Positions 24,179 through 33,598 of a stretch of 58,905 nucleotides of DNA are shown piece by piece. The notes beneath the pieces are model-generated. The model searched no databases and was not told the origin of the DNA. It was given only the letters and a program-made list of their open reading frames with translations. A program made the position numbers and the translations under genes. The stretch is from the NCBI GenBank assembly GCA_900315565.1, contig OMZS01000022.1:1-58905 (forward strand), given 5' to 3'. Numbering within the stretch: position 1 is the first letter of the stretch; each line of letters starts with the position of its first letter. Origin of the DNA: an uncultured Prevotellaceae bacterium (GTDB taxonomy: Bacteria; Bacteroidota; Bacteroidia; Bacteroidales; Bacteroidaceae).

Positions 24179-24361
24179 AATTTTTACTGCCGAAGTCTCT
24201 CGATGTAAGGGATGTAAGCACAAGACTGTTTTTACGACGATCAGGCAACGTGCTGCCAATGGGCGCAGCAAGCGTAAATGTGTATGTACCCAAAGGGCAC
24301 AGCCGCAAGTGCGAATCTTTAACCGTACGTGTATTATTATATAAGTTTATTTAGTGGGATG

Positions 24362-24388
24362 GGCGAGGCCGTGAGGCTTCGCCTTTTT
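24362..24388 (+). terminator. Terminator about 185 nt after the cobalamin riboswitch
   Basis: GGCGAGGCC (24362-24370) pairs with GGCTTCGCC (24375-24383), with one G.U and a GTGA loop, followed by TTTTT. It would end the riboswitch transcript at about 370 nt. A 31-codon frame (24259-24354, MGAASVNVYVPKGH...) lies before it but has no recognisable relative. Confidence 0.75.
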
Positions 24389-24513
24389 CATGCGCAACAG
24401 GTAAAGAGAAAAACTGGGAAAAACATAAAAACAGGGAAAAACAACAATGATTTTTGTAATGAGTTCCAGATGCTGGTGTCGTATCTGCAGCCGCTGTTTC
24501 TAAACAACGCCAA

Positions 24514-24575
24514 AATAACTCACGACGACAGCATCAAATTTTCTAGAGAATTTATGAGTATTGTCGTGAGTTATT
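24514..24575. repeat. CTCTAGAG-core palindromic repeat, copy B
   Basis: Perfect 13-bp arms AATAACTCACGAC (24514-24526) and GTCGTGAGTTATT (24563-24575) enclose AAATTTTCTAGAGAATTT. It is the most symmetrical of the four copies. Confidence 0.8.
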
Positions 24576-24676
24576 CACACCATTTCGCGAAATATCGGCA
24601 TAACGCCGAGAAACAGGAAAACAAATTCGTGCACAATATGTGCACAGATTAGGAAAACTGTATGCAGATACGAAAA

Positions 24677-24732
24677 GAGGTTGACGCAGGACGCTGTCAA
24701 CCTCGAGAAATAGATTTCGAAACACTCGAAAT
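24677..24732. other. Two adjacent short hairpins in the 1.45-kb gene-poor region
   Basis: GAGGTTGAC/GTCAACCTC (24677-24685 with 24696-24704) is followed at once by ATTTCGA/TCGAAAT (24714-24720 with 24726-24732). Neither has a T-run. The wider region 23837-25286 holds the riboswitch, repeats and these hairpins but no gene I can support. Confidence 0.5.
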
Positions 24733-24891
24733 CATCAATAAGATGCGGCAAATATAGACTATATTCGTGAGAAAAACAAGAATTTCTTTAAAAAATAAAC
24801 TAAATTTAACAGATTTTGAATAATTTCGGTCATGAACCACCGGTTTGAATAGTTACACCTTATTATATAGTAAGGTTTAGCAAACTTCGCT

Positions 24892-24953
24892 TGAAGGGAG
24901 TTCACAGGAGTTAGCGGCAGTTAACGAGCCTAGCTCGTGAAGTTAACGGACAA
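24892..24953 (-). repeat. Inverted copy of the CCAAGGCTCGTTAAC repeat
   Basis: Read on the minus strand it matches 54428-54496 nearly base for base (TGTCCGTTAACTTC ... GGCTCGTTAACTGCCGCTAA ... AAGCGAAG). Confidence 0.75.
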
Positions 24954-25170
24954 AACAGAACAAACGGACTGAAAAGACATAAAAAAAGAAAGCACAAAAA
25001 GTGTGAACAACCTTAAAAATAAAAAGCCAAAATGAAAAAAAAAACAAATCAAAAAAAATTATCAGCCAAAACTGTTGCATATATTAGAATTAATTCATAA
25101 TTTTGCTTCCGATTTAAGAAATCACATTTATGAGTTAATGAAATTCCCTCATTGTTTAGTAGTAATGCTT

Positions 25171-25209
25171 ACAGCCTGCGTCTGCGAAGATATCGGGCTG
25201 TTTTTTTTT
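25171..25209 (+). terminator. Terminator-like hairpin upstream of the pectin locus
   Basis: ACAGCC (25171-25176) pairs with GGCTGT before a run of nine Ts. Part of the 24-nt loop can pair further. It lies about 80 bp before the GH28-GH105 gene and could end an upstream RNA or act as a leader attenuator for that gene. Confidence 0.5.
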
Positions 25210-25286
25210 AGATTTTTCTAGAATATCACTACTCGACACACAAAAACAAGTCACTAAAACAAACAGAAAAGACAAACAATAAGCTT

Positions 25287-27893
25287 ATGAAACACCTACA
25301 GACCCTGTTCCTGTGCCTGTTTCTCGCGCTGACAGCATCGGCGCAACAGTCGGCATGGGACACCGAGTACAAACAAATTGAAAACAACATCAAGGCACCC
25401 GAGTTTGCCAACCGCGAGTTTGTCATCACCAAGTATGGCGCATCGCTCAAAGCTACGGCCAAGGCCAACCAGAAAGCCATCAACAACGCCATTGCCAAAT
25501 GCTCGAAGGCGGGCGGTGGTCGCGTGGTGGTGCCGGCCGGCACCTGGAACACCGGTGCCATTACGCTACAGAGCAACGTGAATCTGGTGATTGAGAAAGA
25601 CGCCACGCTGCTCTTTGCCTTCGACACCGACCTCTATCCCTTGGTGCGCACACGCTGGGAAGGACTCGACTGCTGGAACTACCAGCCCTGCATCTATGCC
25701 TACCAGGCCAAGAACATTGCCATCACCGGCGAGGGCACCATCGACGGCAACGCCACTTCTGACACATGGTGGGCCATGAGCGGAAAGAAAGGCTACAAGG
25801 AAAACCCCAATATTCCTGAGAATCAGAACCGTGGCAGCCGTGCCGCCCTGCTGAAATATGCCGAGGACGGTGTGGACATGGACCAGCGCCGCTTTGGCAA
25901 AGGCTACGGTCTGCGTCCACAGCTGGTGAACATGAACCAGTGTGAGAACATCCTCATCGAAGGTGTCACCATGCTGCGCTCACCCTTCTGGGTGATTCAC
26001 CCGCTGCTCTCGAAAAACATCACCGTGCGCAACGTCAAGGTGTGGAACGAAGGTCCCAACGGCGACGGCTGCGACCCTGAGTCGTGCGAGAACGTGCTCA
26101 TCGAGGGCTGCACCTTCCACACCGGCGACGACTGCATTGCCATCAAGAGCGGGCGCAACGCCGACGGGCGTGCCGGAGCCACCGGCCGCTTTGCGGGCAT
26201 CCCCTCGAAAAACCTCATCATCCGCAACTGCGTGATGGAGGACGGCCACGGCGGCGTGGTCATCGGCTCGGAAATCTCCGGCGGCTGTCAGAACGTGTTT
26301 GCAGAGAACTGCCAGATGGACTCGCCCAACCTGGAACGCGTGCTGCGCATCAAGACCAACTCGTGCCGAGGCGGCATCATCGAGAACATTCACTTCCGCA
26401 ACGTCACCGTGGGCCAGTGTCAGGAGGCCGTGCTCAAAATCAACACCGACTATGAGCCCAAGGAGGTTTGCTGCAGGGGATTCTACCCCCAGGTGCGCCA
26501 CGTGTATATGGACAACGTGACTTGTCAGAAAGCCAAGTACGGCGTGATGATAGTAGGCTACGAGGCCGACTCGCTCGCCTACACCGTGAACAACATCTAC
26601 GTGAGCAACTCGAAGTTCGACGGTGTTTACGACAAGCCCGTCTATCAGTTGGGCCAGGCACAGGATGTTCACTTCAACAACCTGTTCATCAACGGCTCGC
26701 TCGTGCTCGACGAAGCCAGCCGCCCCTACAAGCGTTACAGCGAGTGGCTCACCCACTCGGAGATGCAGCGCAACCCCGACCCCACCCTGCTCGACTTCTC
26801 GAAGAAACCCAAGTGGAGCTACGTGATGGGCATTGAGCAGGAGGCCATGCTCGATACCTATCTGACCTACAACGACGACAGCATACTGGACTATCTGAAA
26901 CAGTATCCCGACAAGATGATCGACGCGAAGGGAAACATCACCGGCTACGACTACAAAGAGTTCAACCTCGACAACGTGCGCACGGCGCGCTACATTCTGC
27001 GCATGCACAACCTCAACCCCGCCAAAAACACCGAAACGGCGCTGAAGACACTCTTCAAACAACTGGAGAAGCAACCGCGCACCAAGGAAGGCGTGTGGTG
27101 GCACAAGGCCGTGTATGCCTACCAGGTGTGGCTCGACGGCATCTTCATGGGACTGCCCTACTACACCATGGCCGCCCCGCAGCTGAAGGGACAGAAGAAA
27201 GCCACCAAGTACTACGACGACGCGATTGACCAAATCATCAAGACCGACCGCCGCACCTACGATGAAAAGACCGGTCTGTGGAAACACGCCTGGGACGAAA
27301 CCCACCAGATGTTCTGGGCCGACAAAGAGACGGGCCTCAGCCAGCACACGTGGGCACGGGCTTTGGGATGGTACACGATGGCCATGACCGAAGTGCTCGA
27401 CGTGCTGCCCGACGACTACGCCCGCCGCGACGAAGTGATCAGACTTTTGCAGAAAGCCATGAAAGCCGTGGTGAAATATCAGGACAAGAAAACAGGTGTC
27501 TGGTACGACGTGATGGACGTAAACGATGAGCGCAACTATCTGGAATCCACCGCCTCGTCAATGTTCGCTTACGTATTGCTGAAGGGCGCCCGCAAGGGCT
27601 GGCTCGATGACTCTTTCCGCCAGGCGGGCATTCGCGCCTATCAGGGCATCATCGACCAGTTCGTCCGCGTCAATGCCGACAAGACCATCAGCCTGACTCG
27701 CTGCTGTTCGGTGAGCGGACTGGGCCCGGGCATCAGTCCTACGGTGCTGAAAGCCGCTCCCAAAGTGAAGGAGAACCTGAAGCGCGACGGCTCGTTTGAA
27801 TACTACATCAGCGAACCCATACGCGACAACGACGCCAAGGGCGTTGGTCCCTTCATCTGGGCAAGCCTTGAAATGGAAAGAATGAATAAATAA
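25287..27893 (+). CDS. GH28 polygalacturonase - GH105 unsaturated uronyl hydrolase fusion
   Basis: An 868-residue exported enzyme with signal peptide MKHLQTLFLCLFLALTASAQ. Residues about 40-490 are a GH28 right-handed beta-helix with the catalytic set NGDGCDPES, TGDDCIAIKSG, GHGGVVIGSE and RIKT. Residues about 525-868 form a GH105-type (alpha/alpha)6 barrel with WWHKAVYAYQVWLDGIFMG, HAWDE and RALGWYTMAM. The first part cleaves pectic galacturonan; the second removes the unsaturated uronic acid left by a lyase. The neighbouring PL1 and PL9 genes could make that substrate. Length and domain order indicate a genuine fusion, with no frameshift between domains. Confidence 0.9.
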   Translation: MKHLQTLFLCLFLALTASAQQSAWDTEYKQIENNIKAPEFANREFVITKYGASLKATAKANQKAINNAIAKCSKAGGGRVVVPAGTWNTGAITLQSNVNLVIEKDATLLFAFDTDLYPLVRTRWEGLDCWNYQPCIYAYQAKNIAITGEGTIDGNATSDTWWAMSGKKGYKENPNIPENQNRGSRAALLKYAEDGVDMDQRRFGKGYGLRPQLVNMNQCENILIEGVTMLRSPFWVIHPLLSKNITVRNVKVWNEGPNGDGCDPESCENVLIEGCTFHTGDDCIAIKSGRNADGRAGATGRFAGIPSKNLIIRNCVMEDGHGGVVIGSEISGGCQNVFAENCQMDSPNLERVLRIKTNSCRGGIIENIHFRNVTVGQCQEAVLKINTDYEPKEVCCRGFYPQVRHVYMDNVTCQKAKYGVMIVGYEADSLAYTVNNIYVSNSKFDGVYDKPVYQLGQAQDVHFNNLFINGSLVLDEASRPYKRYSEWLTHSEMQRNPDPTLLDFSKKPKWSYVMGIEQEAMLDTYLTYNDDSILDYLKQYPDKMIDAKGNITGYDYKEFNLDNVRTARYILRMHNLNPAKNTETALKTLFKQLEKQPRTKEGVWWHKAVYAYQVWLDGIFMGLPYYTMAAPQLKGQKKATKYYDDAIDQIIKTDRRTYDEKTGLWKHAWDETHQMFWADKETGLSQHTWARALGWYTMAMTEVLDVLPDDYARRDEVIRLLQKAMKAVVKYQDKKTGVWYDVMDVNDERNYLESTASSMFAYVLLKGARKGWLDDSFRQAGIRAYQGIIDQFVRVNADKTISLTRCCSVSGLGPGISPTVLKAAPKVKENLKRDGSFEYYISEPIRDNDAKGVGPFIWASLEMERMNK

Positions 27894-27916
27894 CTGAACA
27901 ACTAACATATCCATTA

Positions 27917-30187
27917 ATGAGAAAGATCATTTTCACCCTTTTCGCAGCCTTGCTCGCCATCGGCGCGTGGGCACAGGCGCCGGCTTTTCCCGGAGCAGAA
28001 GGCGTGGCCCGACTGACAACCACTGGCGGACGCGGTGGAAAAATATTGCACGTGACCAACCTGAACGACTCGGGCACGGGCTCGTTGCGCGCTGCATGCC
28101 AGGCAAGTGGCCCGCGTATTGTGGTGTTCGATGTGTCGGGCATCATTGAACTGCGCTCGGCATTGAAAATCAACAACGACAACATCACCATCGAAGGCCA
28201 GACGGCTCCGGGCGACGGCATTTGCCTGAAAAACTACACATTCAGCATCAACTGCAACAATGCCATTATTCGTTTCATCCGCGCTCGTATGGGCGACGAG
28301 GCGAAGTCGGAAGACGATGCCATGAACGGCTGGCACCACGACGACTCGAAAAAGAAAAACGTCATTATCGACCACTGCACCATGAGCTGGTCAACCGACG
28401 AGTGCGGCTCGTTCTACGGCATTGAGAATTTCACTCTGCAATGGTGCATGCTCTCTGAAAGCCTCGTCAACTCGGTTCACGGAAAAGGTGCCCACGGCTA
28501 CGGCGGCATCTGGGGAGGCAAGAACGCAGCCTTCCACCACAACCTGCTCGCCCACCACACCAGCCGCAACCCGCGCTTCGACCACGACTATGTATCGACA
28601 ATGAAAGGCCCCATCGACTATGTGAACAACGTGGTGTATAACTGGGGCGACAACAGCAGCTACGGTGGCGAGTCGGCCAACACATCGGGCGAGTACCGCA
28701 AAATCAACATGATCAACAACTACTACAAGGCCGGACCTGCCACAAGCCCCAAGGAGCGCATCGTCAACCCCACCACGAACTGCAAAAACTGCACGGGCGA
28801 AACTTCTGGTCTAAAGAACATCGTGCCCGGACACTTTTACATCAACGGCAACTACGTATATAATTATCCCGCCATCACCGCCGACAACTGGAGCGGCAAC
28901 GGGGTGCGCCCCGACGACACGTCGAAGAAGAGTGCCATTAAGTCTGACACACGCTTCGTGGCCGAGAACAGCGACGAACTGCTAAGCATGCACCCGGCAG
29001 AGACAGCCTTCGATCAGGTTCTGGAGTATGCCGGTGCTTCCTACGTGCGCGACGACATCGACAGCCGCATTGCTCAGGAAACACAGACAGGTACCTTTAC
29101 CTACACGGGCAGCAACGGCTCCACACGCGGGGGAATGATCGACACGCAGACAGACGCTGGCGGATGGCCTGCTTACAAACAGACTGAAAAACTGGCCGAC
29201 TCAGACAACGACGGTATGCCTGACATCTGGGAGGAAGCCATGGGACTGGACAAAAGCGATGCCACCGACGCGCAGAAATACACACTCGACCCGCAGGGCT
29301 ACTACACCAACATTGAGGTGTATTGCAACAGTCTGGTGGAGGATTTGATGATGGCCGAAAACGAGGGAGCCGACTTTCTGGTTGACGAATACTACCCCGA
29401 GATTGGCGACAAGGTGGACGGCGTGCCCTACTACGGTTCGGTGAGCTATCAGGGCGAAGAACCCGCCGACTTTGGCGACGGAACAGAAGGCACCATCGTG
29501 TGGAACTTCGACAAAGGCACCGCCAATCAGAAAGCCACCTTCTCTGCCGGCATCGCCGACAAGGTGAAGAGCACAAGCGTGAGCATTGGCTCACAGTTAG
29601 CCTACGACGGTACGAAGAACGTGAACGGGCTTGTGATGACTCTCTTCAAGAACGCCAATGCCGACTCCTTCGATAAGCCCACGGCCGACAACACCGTGAC
29701 CTTCAGCGTGGAACCCGCCGACGGATATGCATTCCAAGCTACCAACGTAGCCTTCGACATTTCGAAGTTCGGTACCGACAGCGGCAACTTCACCGCCAAA
29801 TGGGACAACATCGGACTCATCAGCGGCGACGGCACCATCAACCGAAACAACGCCGAGGGTGGATATTACTCCCACTATTCATTGGCCGTCAACAACGCTT
29901 CGCCGAAGACTGACGCCACGAATCTGGTGCTCAACCTCTACAACATCTATTACAAAGAAGGAAATAATCCTCCCTCTAAGCAGATAGGATTGGCCAACAT
30001 CGTCATCACCGGACAGTTCTTCGAAGATACGGGTGTGCGCAACGCGGAGAACGGAGCCAACACCGTGACGGCCATCGAATACTACAACATGCAAGGCATG
30101 CGTCTAGACGGACCGCAAGAAGGTATCCTTATTTGCAAAATGCGAATGGCCAACGGACGCACCGTCACAAGGAAAATTGTGAGATAG
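27917..30187 (+). CDS. Pectate lyase, PL1-like, multidomain secreted
   Basis: 756 residues with a signal peptide (MRKIIFTLFAALLAIGAWAQ). The beta-helix (about 22-400) begins FPGAEGVARLTTTGGRGGKI and has VIIDHCTMSWSTDE and HTSRNPRFDHDY, the motifs of PL1 lyases, with Asp and Arg for calcium-dependent beta-elimination. DSDNDGMPDIWEEAMGL (about 425) is a calcium-binding repeat like those in Bacteroidetes polysaccharide enzymes. A beta-sandwich-like region follows, and the last 35 residues (YYNMQGMRLDGPQEG...) resemble the C-terminal module of its neighbours. It starts 23 bp after the GH28-GH105 gene and is probably co-transcribed. A terminator is at 30246. Confidence 0.87.
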   Translation: MRKIIFTLFAALLAIGAWAQAPAFPGAEGVARLTTTGGRGGKILHVTNLNDSGTGSLRAACQASGPRIVVFDVSGIIELRSALKINNDNITIEGQTAPGDGICLKNYTFSINCNNAIIRFIRARMGDEAKSEDDAMNGWHHDDSKKKNVIIDHCTMSWSTDECGSFYGIENFTLQWCMLSESLVNSVHGKGAHGYGGIWGGKNAAFHHNLLAHHTSRNPRFDHDYVSTMKGPIDYVNNVVYNWGDNSSYGGESANTSGEYRKINMINNYYKAGPATSPKERIVNPTTNCKNCTGETSGLKNIVPGHFYINGNYVYNYPAITADNWSGNGVRPDDTSKKSAIKSDTRFVAENSDELLSMHPAETAFDQVLEYAGASYVRDDIDSRIAQETQTGTFTYTGSNGSTRGGMIDTQTDAGGWPAYKQTEKLADSDNDGMPDIWEEAMGLDKSDATDAQKYTLDPQGYYTNIEVYCNSLVEDLMMAENEGADFLVDEYYPEIGDKVDGVPYYGSVSYQGEEPADFGDGTEGTIVWNFDKGTANQKATFSAGIADKVKSTSVSIGSQLAYDGTKNVNGLVMTLFKNANADSFDKPTADNTVTFSVEPADGYAFQATNVAFDISKFGTDSGNFTAKWDNIGLISGDGTINRNNAEGGYYSHYSLAVNNASPKTDATNLVLNLYNIYYKEGNNPPSKQIGLANIVITGQFFEDTGVRNAENGANTVTAIEYYNMQGMRLDGPQEGILICKMRMANGRTVTRKIVR

Positions 30188-30245
30188 GCAACTCACTCGA
30201 CAAAAAAACGACAGCGAACAGCCAAAAACTCAAAAAAACGCCATG

Positions 30246-30303
30246 GCGAGAATCTTCTGTTAAGGCACACAACGGGCCTTGACAAAAGATTCTCGCTTTT
30301 TTT
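30246..30303 (+). terminator. Terminator after the PL1 gene
   Basis: GCGAGAATCTT (30246-30256) pairs perfectly with 30286-30296, with further inner pairing, followed by a T-run. Confidence 0.85.
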
Positions 30304-30348
30304 GTGTTTTTTTCTACGTTTAAGTAATGCCGATTGGAATATTTTTTC

Positions 30349-30356
30349 TATTTTTG
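30349..30356 (+). promoter_or_regulatory. -7 promoter box of the secreted protein at 30399
   Basis: TATTTTTG matches TAnnTTTG. There is no clear TTTG at the expected -33 distance. Confidence 0.5.
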
Positions 30357-30398
30357 CAACAAATAACTTTATCATTAATCTTTAAAACCATTTTAACT

Positions 30399-31580
30399 AT
30401 GAACAAAATTTTACGCTATTCATTCATTTGCTTGCTCGCAATGATGAGCACAGCTATCTTTGCAAAAGACGATGTTGTCATCGATTTCAACAGCATGGAC
30501 ATTCCTACTTCATGGAGTGCCAATGAAGAGCAAGGCATTGAAGCTTCTAATGCTGGTGACATCAACGCTGATTGGACAAAGACTATTGACGGAGTTACTA
30601 TCACCGTTAGCCCCAAAGAAGAAGGCAAAACAAACCCAAACCGTTTTTGGAGTACAGCAAATGGTCCTCAGCTTCGTTGCTATTCTGGCACTATCACTAT
30701 CAGTGCAAGTGAGGCAATGAGCAGCATTAAATTTGTGGCTCCCAAATTTGATCTGAAAACTGATAACGGAACAATTGCAAGTAAGATTTGGACAGGAGAG
30801 AGCACAGAGGTAGTGTTTACGGTTAATAGTAACACTCAGATTAACTCAATCACCGTTTCATTTGGTGGTGGTGGCGATACTCCTCCCACTCCTAGTTTCG
30901 ATGGCCCGACAGTAAGCAACATCGCTGCTTTCCTTGAATGCACAGAAGAGGCTAAACTTCAGCTTTCAGACGCCCTTGTTACTTACGTGAACGACTACAA
31001 TGGTCTTCAGCTGTTTGTACGCGACAACACCGGTGCTATGGTTATCGACAACAAGATGGACTTCACTGGCATTAAGACCGGTGACCTTCTTACCTGCGAC
31101 ATCATCGGAAAGGCTGGTTCTATTAGTGGATTTAAGAATGCATTCTTGAAATCAGACAACTCGTCTATTGAAAATCTTTCTACCAGCACAGGTGAAGTTA
31201 CATACAAAGAAATCTCTATTGATGAAGCTGGTGACTTTATGTGCGACGCTATTGTGCTGAAGAACGCCACTATTGCTGATAAGAAAGCCTCTGTAGATGG
31301 TGACGAGATTGCTCTCTACGACCGCTTCAAGCTGGGACTTCTCGACGAACTGGATGAAAGTGCCACTTACAATGTTTATGGTCTGATTTACGATGGTGGA
31401 ACCCAGTATGGCATGGAAATCGTTGTTGTAAACATTGAACTTGCTGACGATTCTGGTGTAAACGCTCTCACCATCAACAAGAACAGCAATGCTCCCGTTT
31501 ATAACATGGCCGGTCAGCGCGTCAGCAAGGCTGTGAAGGGTGTTTATATTCAGAACGGCAAGAAGTTCGTGGTGAAGTAA
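30399..31580 (+). CDS. Secreted protein of unknown function with shared C-terminal module
   Basis: 393 residues with a signal peptide (MNKILRYSFICLLAMMSTAIFA). Residues about 25-165 are beta-rich, and a GGGGDTPPTPS linker follows. A second region (about 185-350) with YNGLQLFVRDNTGAMVIDN has the look of an OB-fold seen in other Bacteroidetes surface proteins. The last 27 residues (VYNMAGQRVSKAVKGVYIQN...) are nearly identical to those of the protein at 33599. I do not recognise a catalytic domain. Position among pectin enzymes suggests carbohydrate binding, which is inference. The codons are more AT-rich than in the neighbouring CAZyme genes. Confidence 0.75.
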   Translation: MNKILRYSFICLLAMMSTAIFAKDDVVIDFNSMDIPTSWSANEEQGIEASNAGDINADWTKTIDGVTITVSPKEEGKTNPNRFWSTANGPQLRCYSGTITISASEAMSSIKFVAPKFDLKTDNGTIASKIWTGESTEVVFTVNSNTQINSITVSFGGGGDTPPTPSFDGPTVSNIAAFLECTEEAKLQLSDALVTYVNDYNGLQLFVRDNTGAMVIDNKMDFTGIKTGDLLTCDIIGKAGSISGFKNAFLKSDNSSIENLSTSTGEVTYKEISIDEAGDFMCDAIVLKNATIADKKASVDGDEIALYDRFKLGLLDELDESATYNVYGLIYDGGTQYGMEIVVVNIELADDSGVNALTINKNSNAPVYNMAGQRVSKAVKGVYIQNGKKFVVK

Positions 31581-31619
31581 TTGGTAATTGACAATTGATA
31601 ATTGATAATTGACAATTAC
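31581..31619. repeat. AATTGAC/AATTGAT heptamer tract
   Basis: Four or five tandem 7-bp units directly follow the stop codon at 31580. A related tract (33577-33600) directly follows the stop of the homologous 3' end on the minus strand. Confidence 0.75.
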
Positions 31620-31624
31620 AATAT

Positions 31625-31666
31625 AAAAATAAGGTGCAAGGCTTTGAAGTCTTGCACCTTATTTTT
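31625..31666. terminator. Bidirectional terminator, 16-bp perfect stem
   Basis: AAAAATAAGGTGCAAG (31625-31640) pairs with 31651-31666, with T-runs on both strands. It sits between convergent genes ending at 31580 (+) and 31762 (-). Confidence 0.9.
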
Positions 31667-31761
31667 ATGACAATGTCCTTGGGGTAATGTCCTTGGACCT
31701 TGGGAAGTCCTTGAGGGGGAAACGCCCTTAGTGTAATATCCTTTGGGAAAAAGGGAAAAGA

Positions 31762-33228
31762 TTATTTCTGCAAATACTTGCGGCCGCCCTGTACCACAAC
31801 GCCTCGGTAGTTGGCATCCACGCGACGGCCCTGCAGGTCGTAGCGGGGAGCGGTGGCACTCATTTCCGATGCATCGCCATCGATGGTGAGAATGCCGGTG
31901 TCGGGTGTTTCGCCTTCGAACTCGTAGCAGCCAAGGTCGGGTGCTTCACCATTGAAGTACACGTAATTCAGAATCTCGTCGCCACTGAAGTCTTTGTACT
32001 CTTTCCCCCTGTCAATAAGGTTCGTGACGGTAGCCTTCAGGTGGAACTGGGTGGTTTCGGGCAGTGTGCCGTCAGCATTTCGTTCAGCCATGATGATACT
32101 CTCGATGTCAAGACCTTCAAAATCATCCTCCTTAGCAGCAAAGCCAGTGTTCCATGTGTTGTTTACTTGCGTGGTTGTTCCCTTATCGCTGCGTTTCCAG
32201 TGGCTGCTTGTAGGCGACAGGCTGATGTTGTTATAAACCGTCAGCGTGAAAGGTTGGTCATTGCCGAATCCATAGTTGATGCCATTCTTGTAGGCGGTGC
32301 AGTTGATGATTTTCATATCACCAGCATTATTGTTCTGATCGAAGCCCTTGCTGCGGTGGCCAACAGCCAGACAGCGATAGAGTTCCACATTATGCTTCGT
32401 TCCATTACCACCCACTTTGAAGCCATTGGGATTGCCTCCGTTGGCAAAGTTCGACAAGTTCTTGCCGTTGAAGCAACTTAGGTCTTTGTCCACATCCGTT
32501 GCACGCGGATGAGAGGAGAGGTCGAACGTAGCCGGTCCGTTGTTATAGGTGATGCAATTGATATAGACTGTCGGAGTACCCCTGGTTACGCGGTCGTAGG
32601 AGTCCCATCCGTCATCAGAGTTGTTCCACGAGCGGCAGCCAATGTAGATGTTTCCCGGACAGGCGTCACCCTGCTTATCGGCAAAGCCGTCGGCGTTGCC
32701 ACCATTGTCCTGATAGTCGAAATTGTCGTGCGAGTCGCAGTTGATTACCATGTTGTAGCCTCCGCTACGCAGTTGTATGCCTGCATTGCAACAACCATAC
32801 ACATTGAGGTGCTCCAGAATGTTGTATTGGCCTTCCTCCACCCAGATGCCTTTATAACCGGCATAGCGGATGGTAATATCCTTAATGTGCAGATAGCTGC
32901 CGCCCACCTTCACACCGTTGGTTTTGATGGCCGTCTGGCGGAAGTCGATGATGGCCTCGCTGTCACCGTAACCCTGAATGGTAATCATCTGGTCGGCCTC
33001 GCCTTTGCGGTTGATGCTGAGTGAGTTCTTCAGGTCGTATTGTCCGCCCATGAGGTAAAGGTTGTCGCCTGCCTTCAGTTTGCCGATGACGGTGCTGCTG
33101 AGCGGCCCTGGCGATTCGAGGGTGTATTTGCTGCCCGAGCCCGTGGGTGACACATAGTAGTCGGTAGCCCATGCTACGGAAGCCGAAGCACTGAGAATAA
33201 CCGAAAGAAACAGTGTTTTAGTGTTCAT
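31762..33228 (-). CDS. PL9-like pectate lyase
   Basis: 488 residues with a signal peptide (MNTKTLFLSVILSASASVAWA). A right-handed parallel beta-helix starts DYYVSPTGSGS. NADGFADKQG, DDGWDSYDRV, NPNGFKVGGNG and SKGFDQNNN match PL9 lyases such as Pel9A, which use a lysine base and several calcium ligands. The C-terminus (RYDLQGRRVDANYRGVVVQG...) is a version of the module shared by neighbouring proteins. The gene points opposite to its neighbours and is flanked by terminators and GC-rich repeats. Confidence 0.87.
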   Translation of the reverse strand: MNTKTLFLSVILSASASVAWATDYYVSPTGSGSKYTLESPGPLSSTVIGKLKAGDNLYLMGGQYDLKNSLSINRKGEADQMITIQGYGDSEAIIDFRQTAIKTNGVKVGGSYLHIKDITIRYAGYKGIWVEEGQYNILEHLNVYGCCNAGIQLRSGGYNMVINCDSHDNFDYQDNGGNADGFADKQGDACPGNIYIGCRSWNNSDDGWDSYDRVTRGTPTVYINCITYNNGPATFDLSSHPRATDVDKDLSCFNGKNLSNFANGGNPNGFKVGGNGTKHNVELYRCLAVGHRSKGFDQNNNAGDMKIINCTAYKNGINYGFGNDQPFTLTVYNNISLSPTSSHWKRSDKGTTTQVNNTWNTGFAAKEDDFEGLDIESIIMAERNADGTLPETTQFHLKATVTNLIDRGKEYKDFSGDEILNYVYFNGEAPDLGCYEFEGETPDTGILTIDGDASEMSATAPRYDLQGRRVDANYRGVVVQGGRKYLQK

Positions 33229-33292
33229 GCTTTGATTGCTGTAGTTTGTTGTTAAATAATCACTTAGTACTTTATATATGCCCCCTGCTCAC

Positions 33293-33480
33293 TCTCCCCT
33301 CCCATGATGAAGCCCCTGCGCGCTCTCCCCTCCCATGTAGGGGAGGGGCTGGGGTGGGGTCAGTATCTTCTTCAGTAACAGGAAGTCAGAAACTTCTACA
33401 TGATTAAAGTGACAGAGTTTTCAATGTTGAGAGAATATTTGAGACCCCACCCCCAACCCCTCCCCTTGAGGGGTGGGGAG
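33293..33480. repeat. Two GC-rich REP-like hairpins
   Basis: CTCTCCCCTCCC hairpins with GGGGAGGGG at 33293-33360, and CCCCACCCCCAACCCCTCCC pairs with GGGGTGGGGAG at 33442-33480. They are kin to the elements at 2735, 19779 and 57850. The 370-bp gap 33229-33598 holds these, an AATTGTC heptamer tract (33577-33600) and no gene. Confidence 0.7.
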
Positions 33481-33598
33481 ACTTACGCTGGGGAACTCCT
33501 CTTGAGGGTATAATCCTTATATACTAAAAACAGACCATCATGAGCCAATGCCCACAATGGCCTGTTTGTATTTTCAATTGTCAATTATCAATTGTCAA

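Noticed and set aside
24142-24354. A 70-codon frame beginning inside the cobalamin aptamer
   Set aside because: Its first third is the riboswitch 3' half, so it cannot be a normal coding start. Only the last 31 codons could conceivably be translated, and these are mentioned under the terminator entry.
24329-24652. A 107-codon frame MYYYISLFSGMGEAV... after the riboswitch
   Set aside because: It reads across the terminator hairpin at 24362 and through the palindromic repeat at 24514-24575, has no ribosome-binding region and no recognisable fold. It is probably chance.
25980-27347. A 455-codon minus-strand frame within the GH28-GH105 gene
   Set aside because: It is a GC-driven antisense frame, rich in Val, His and Ala. 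The plus-strand frame has all catalytic motifs of GH28 and GH105.
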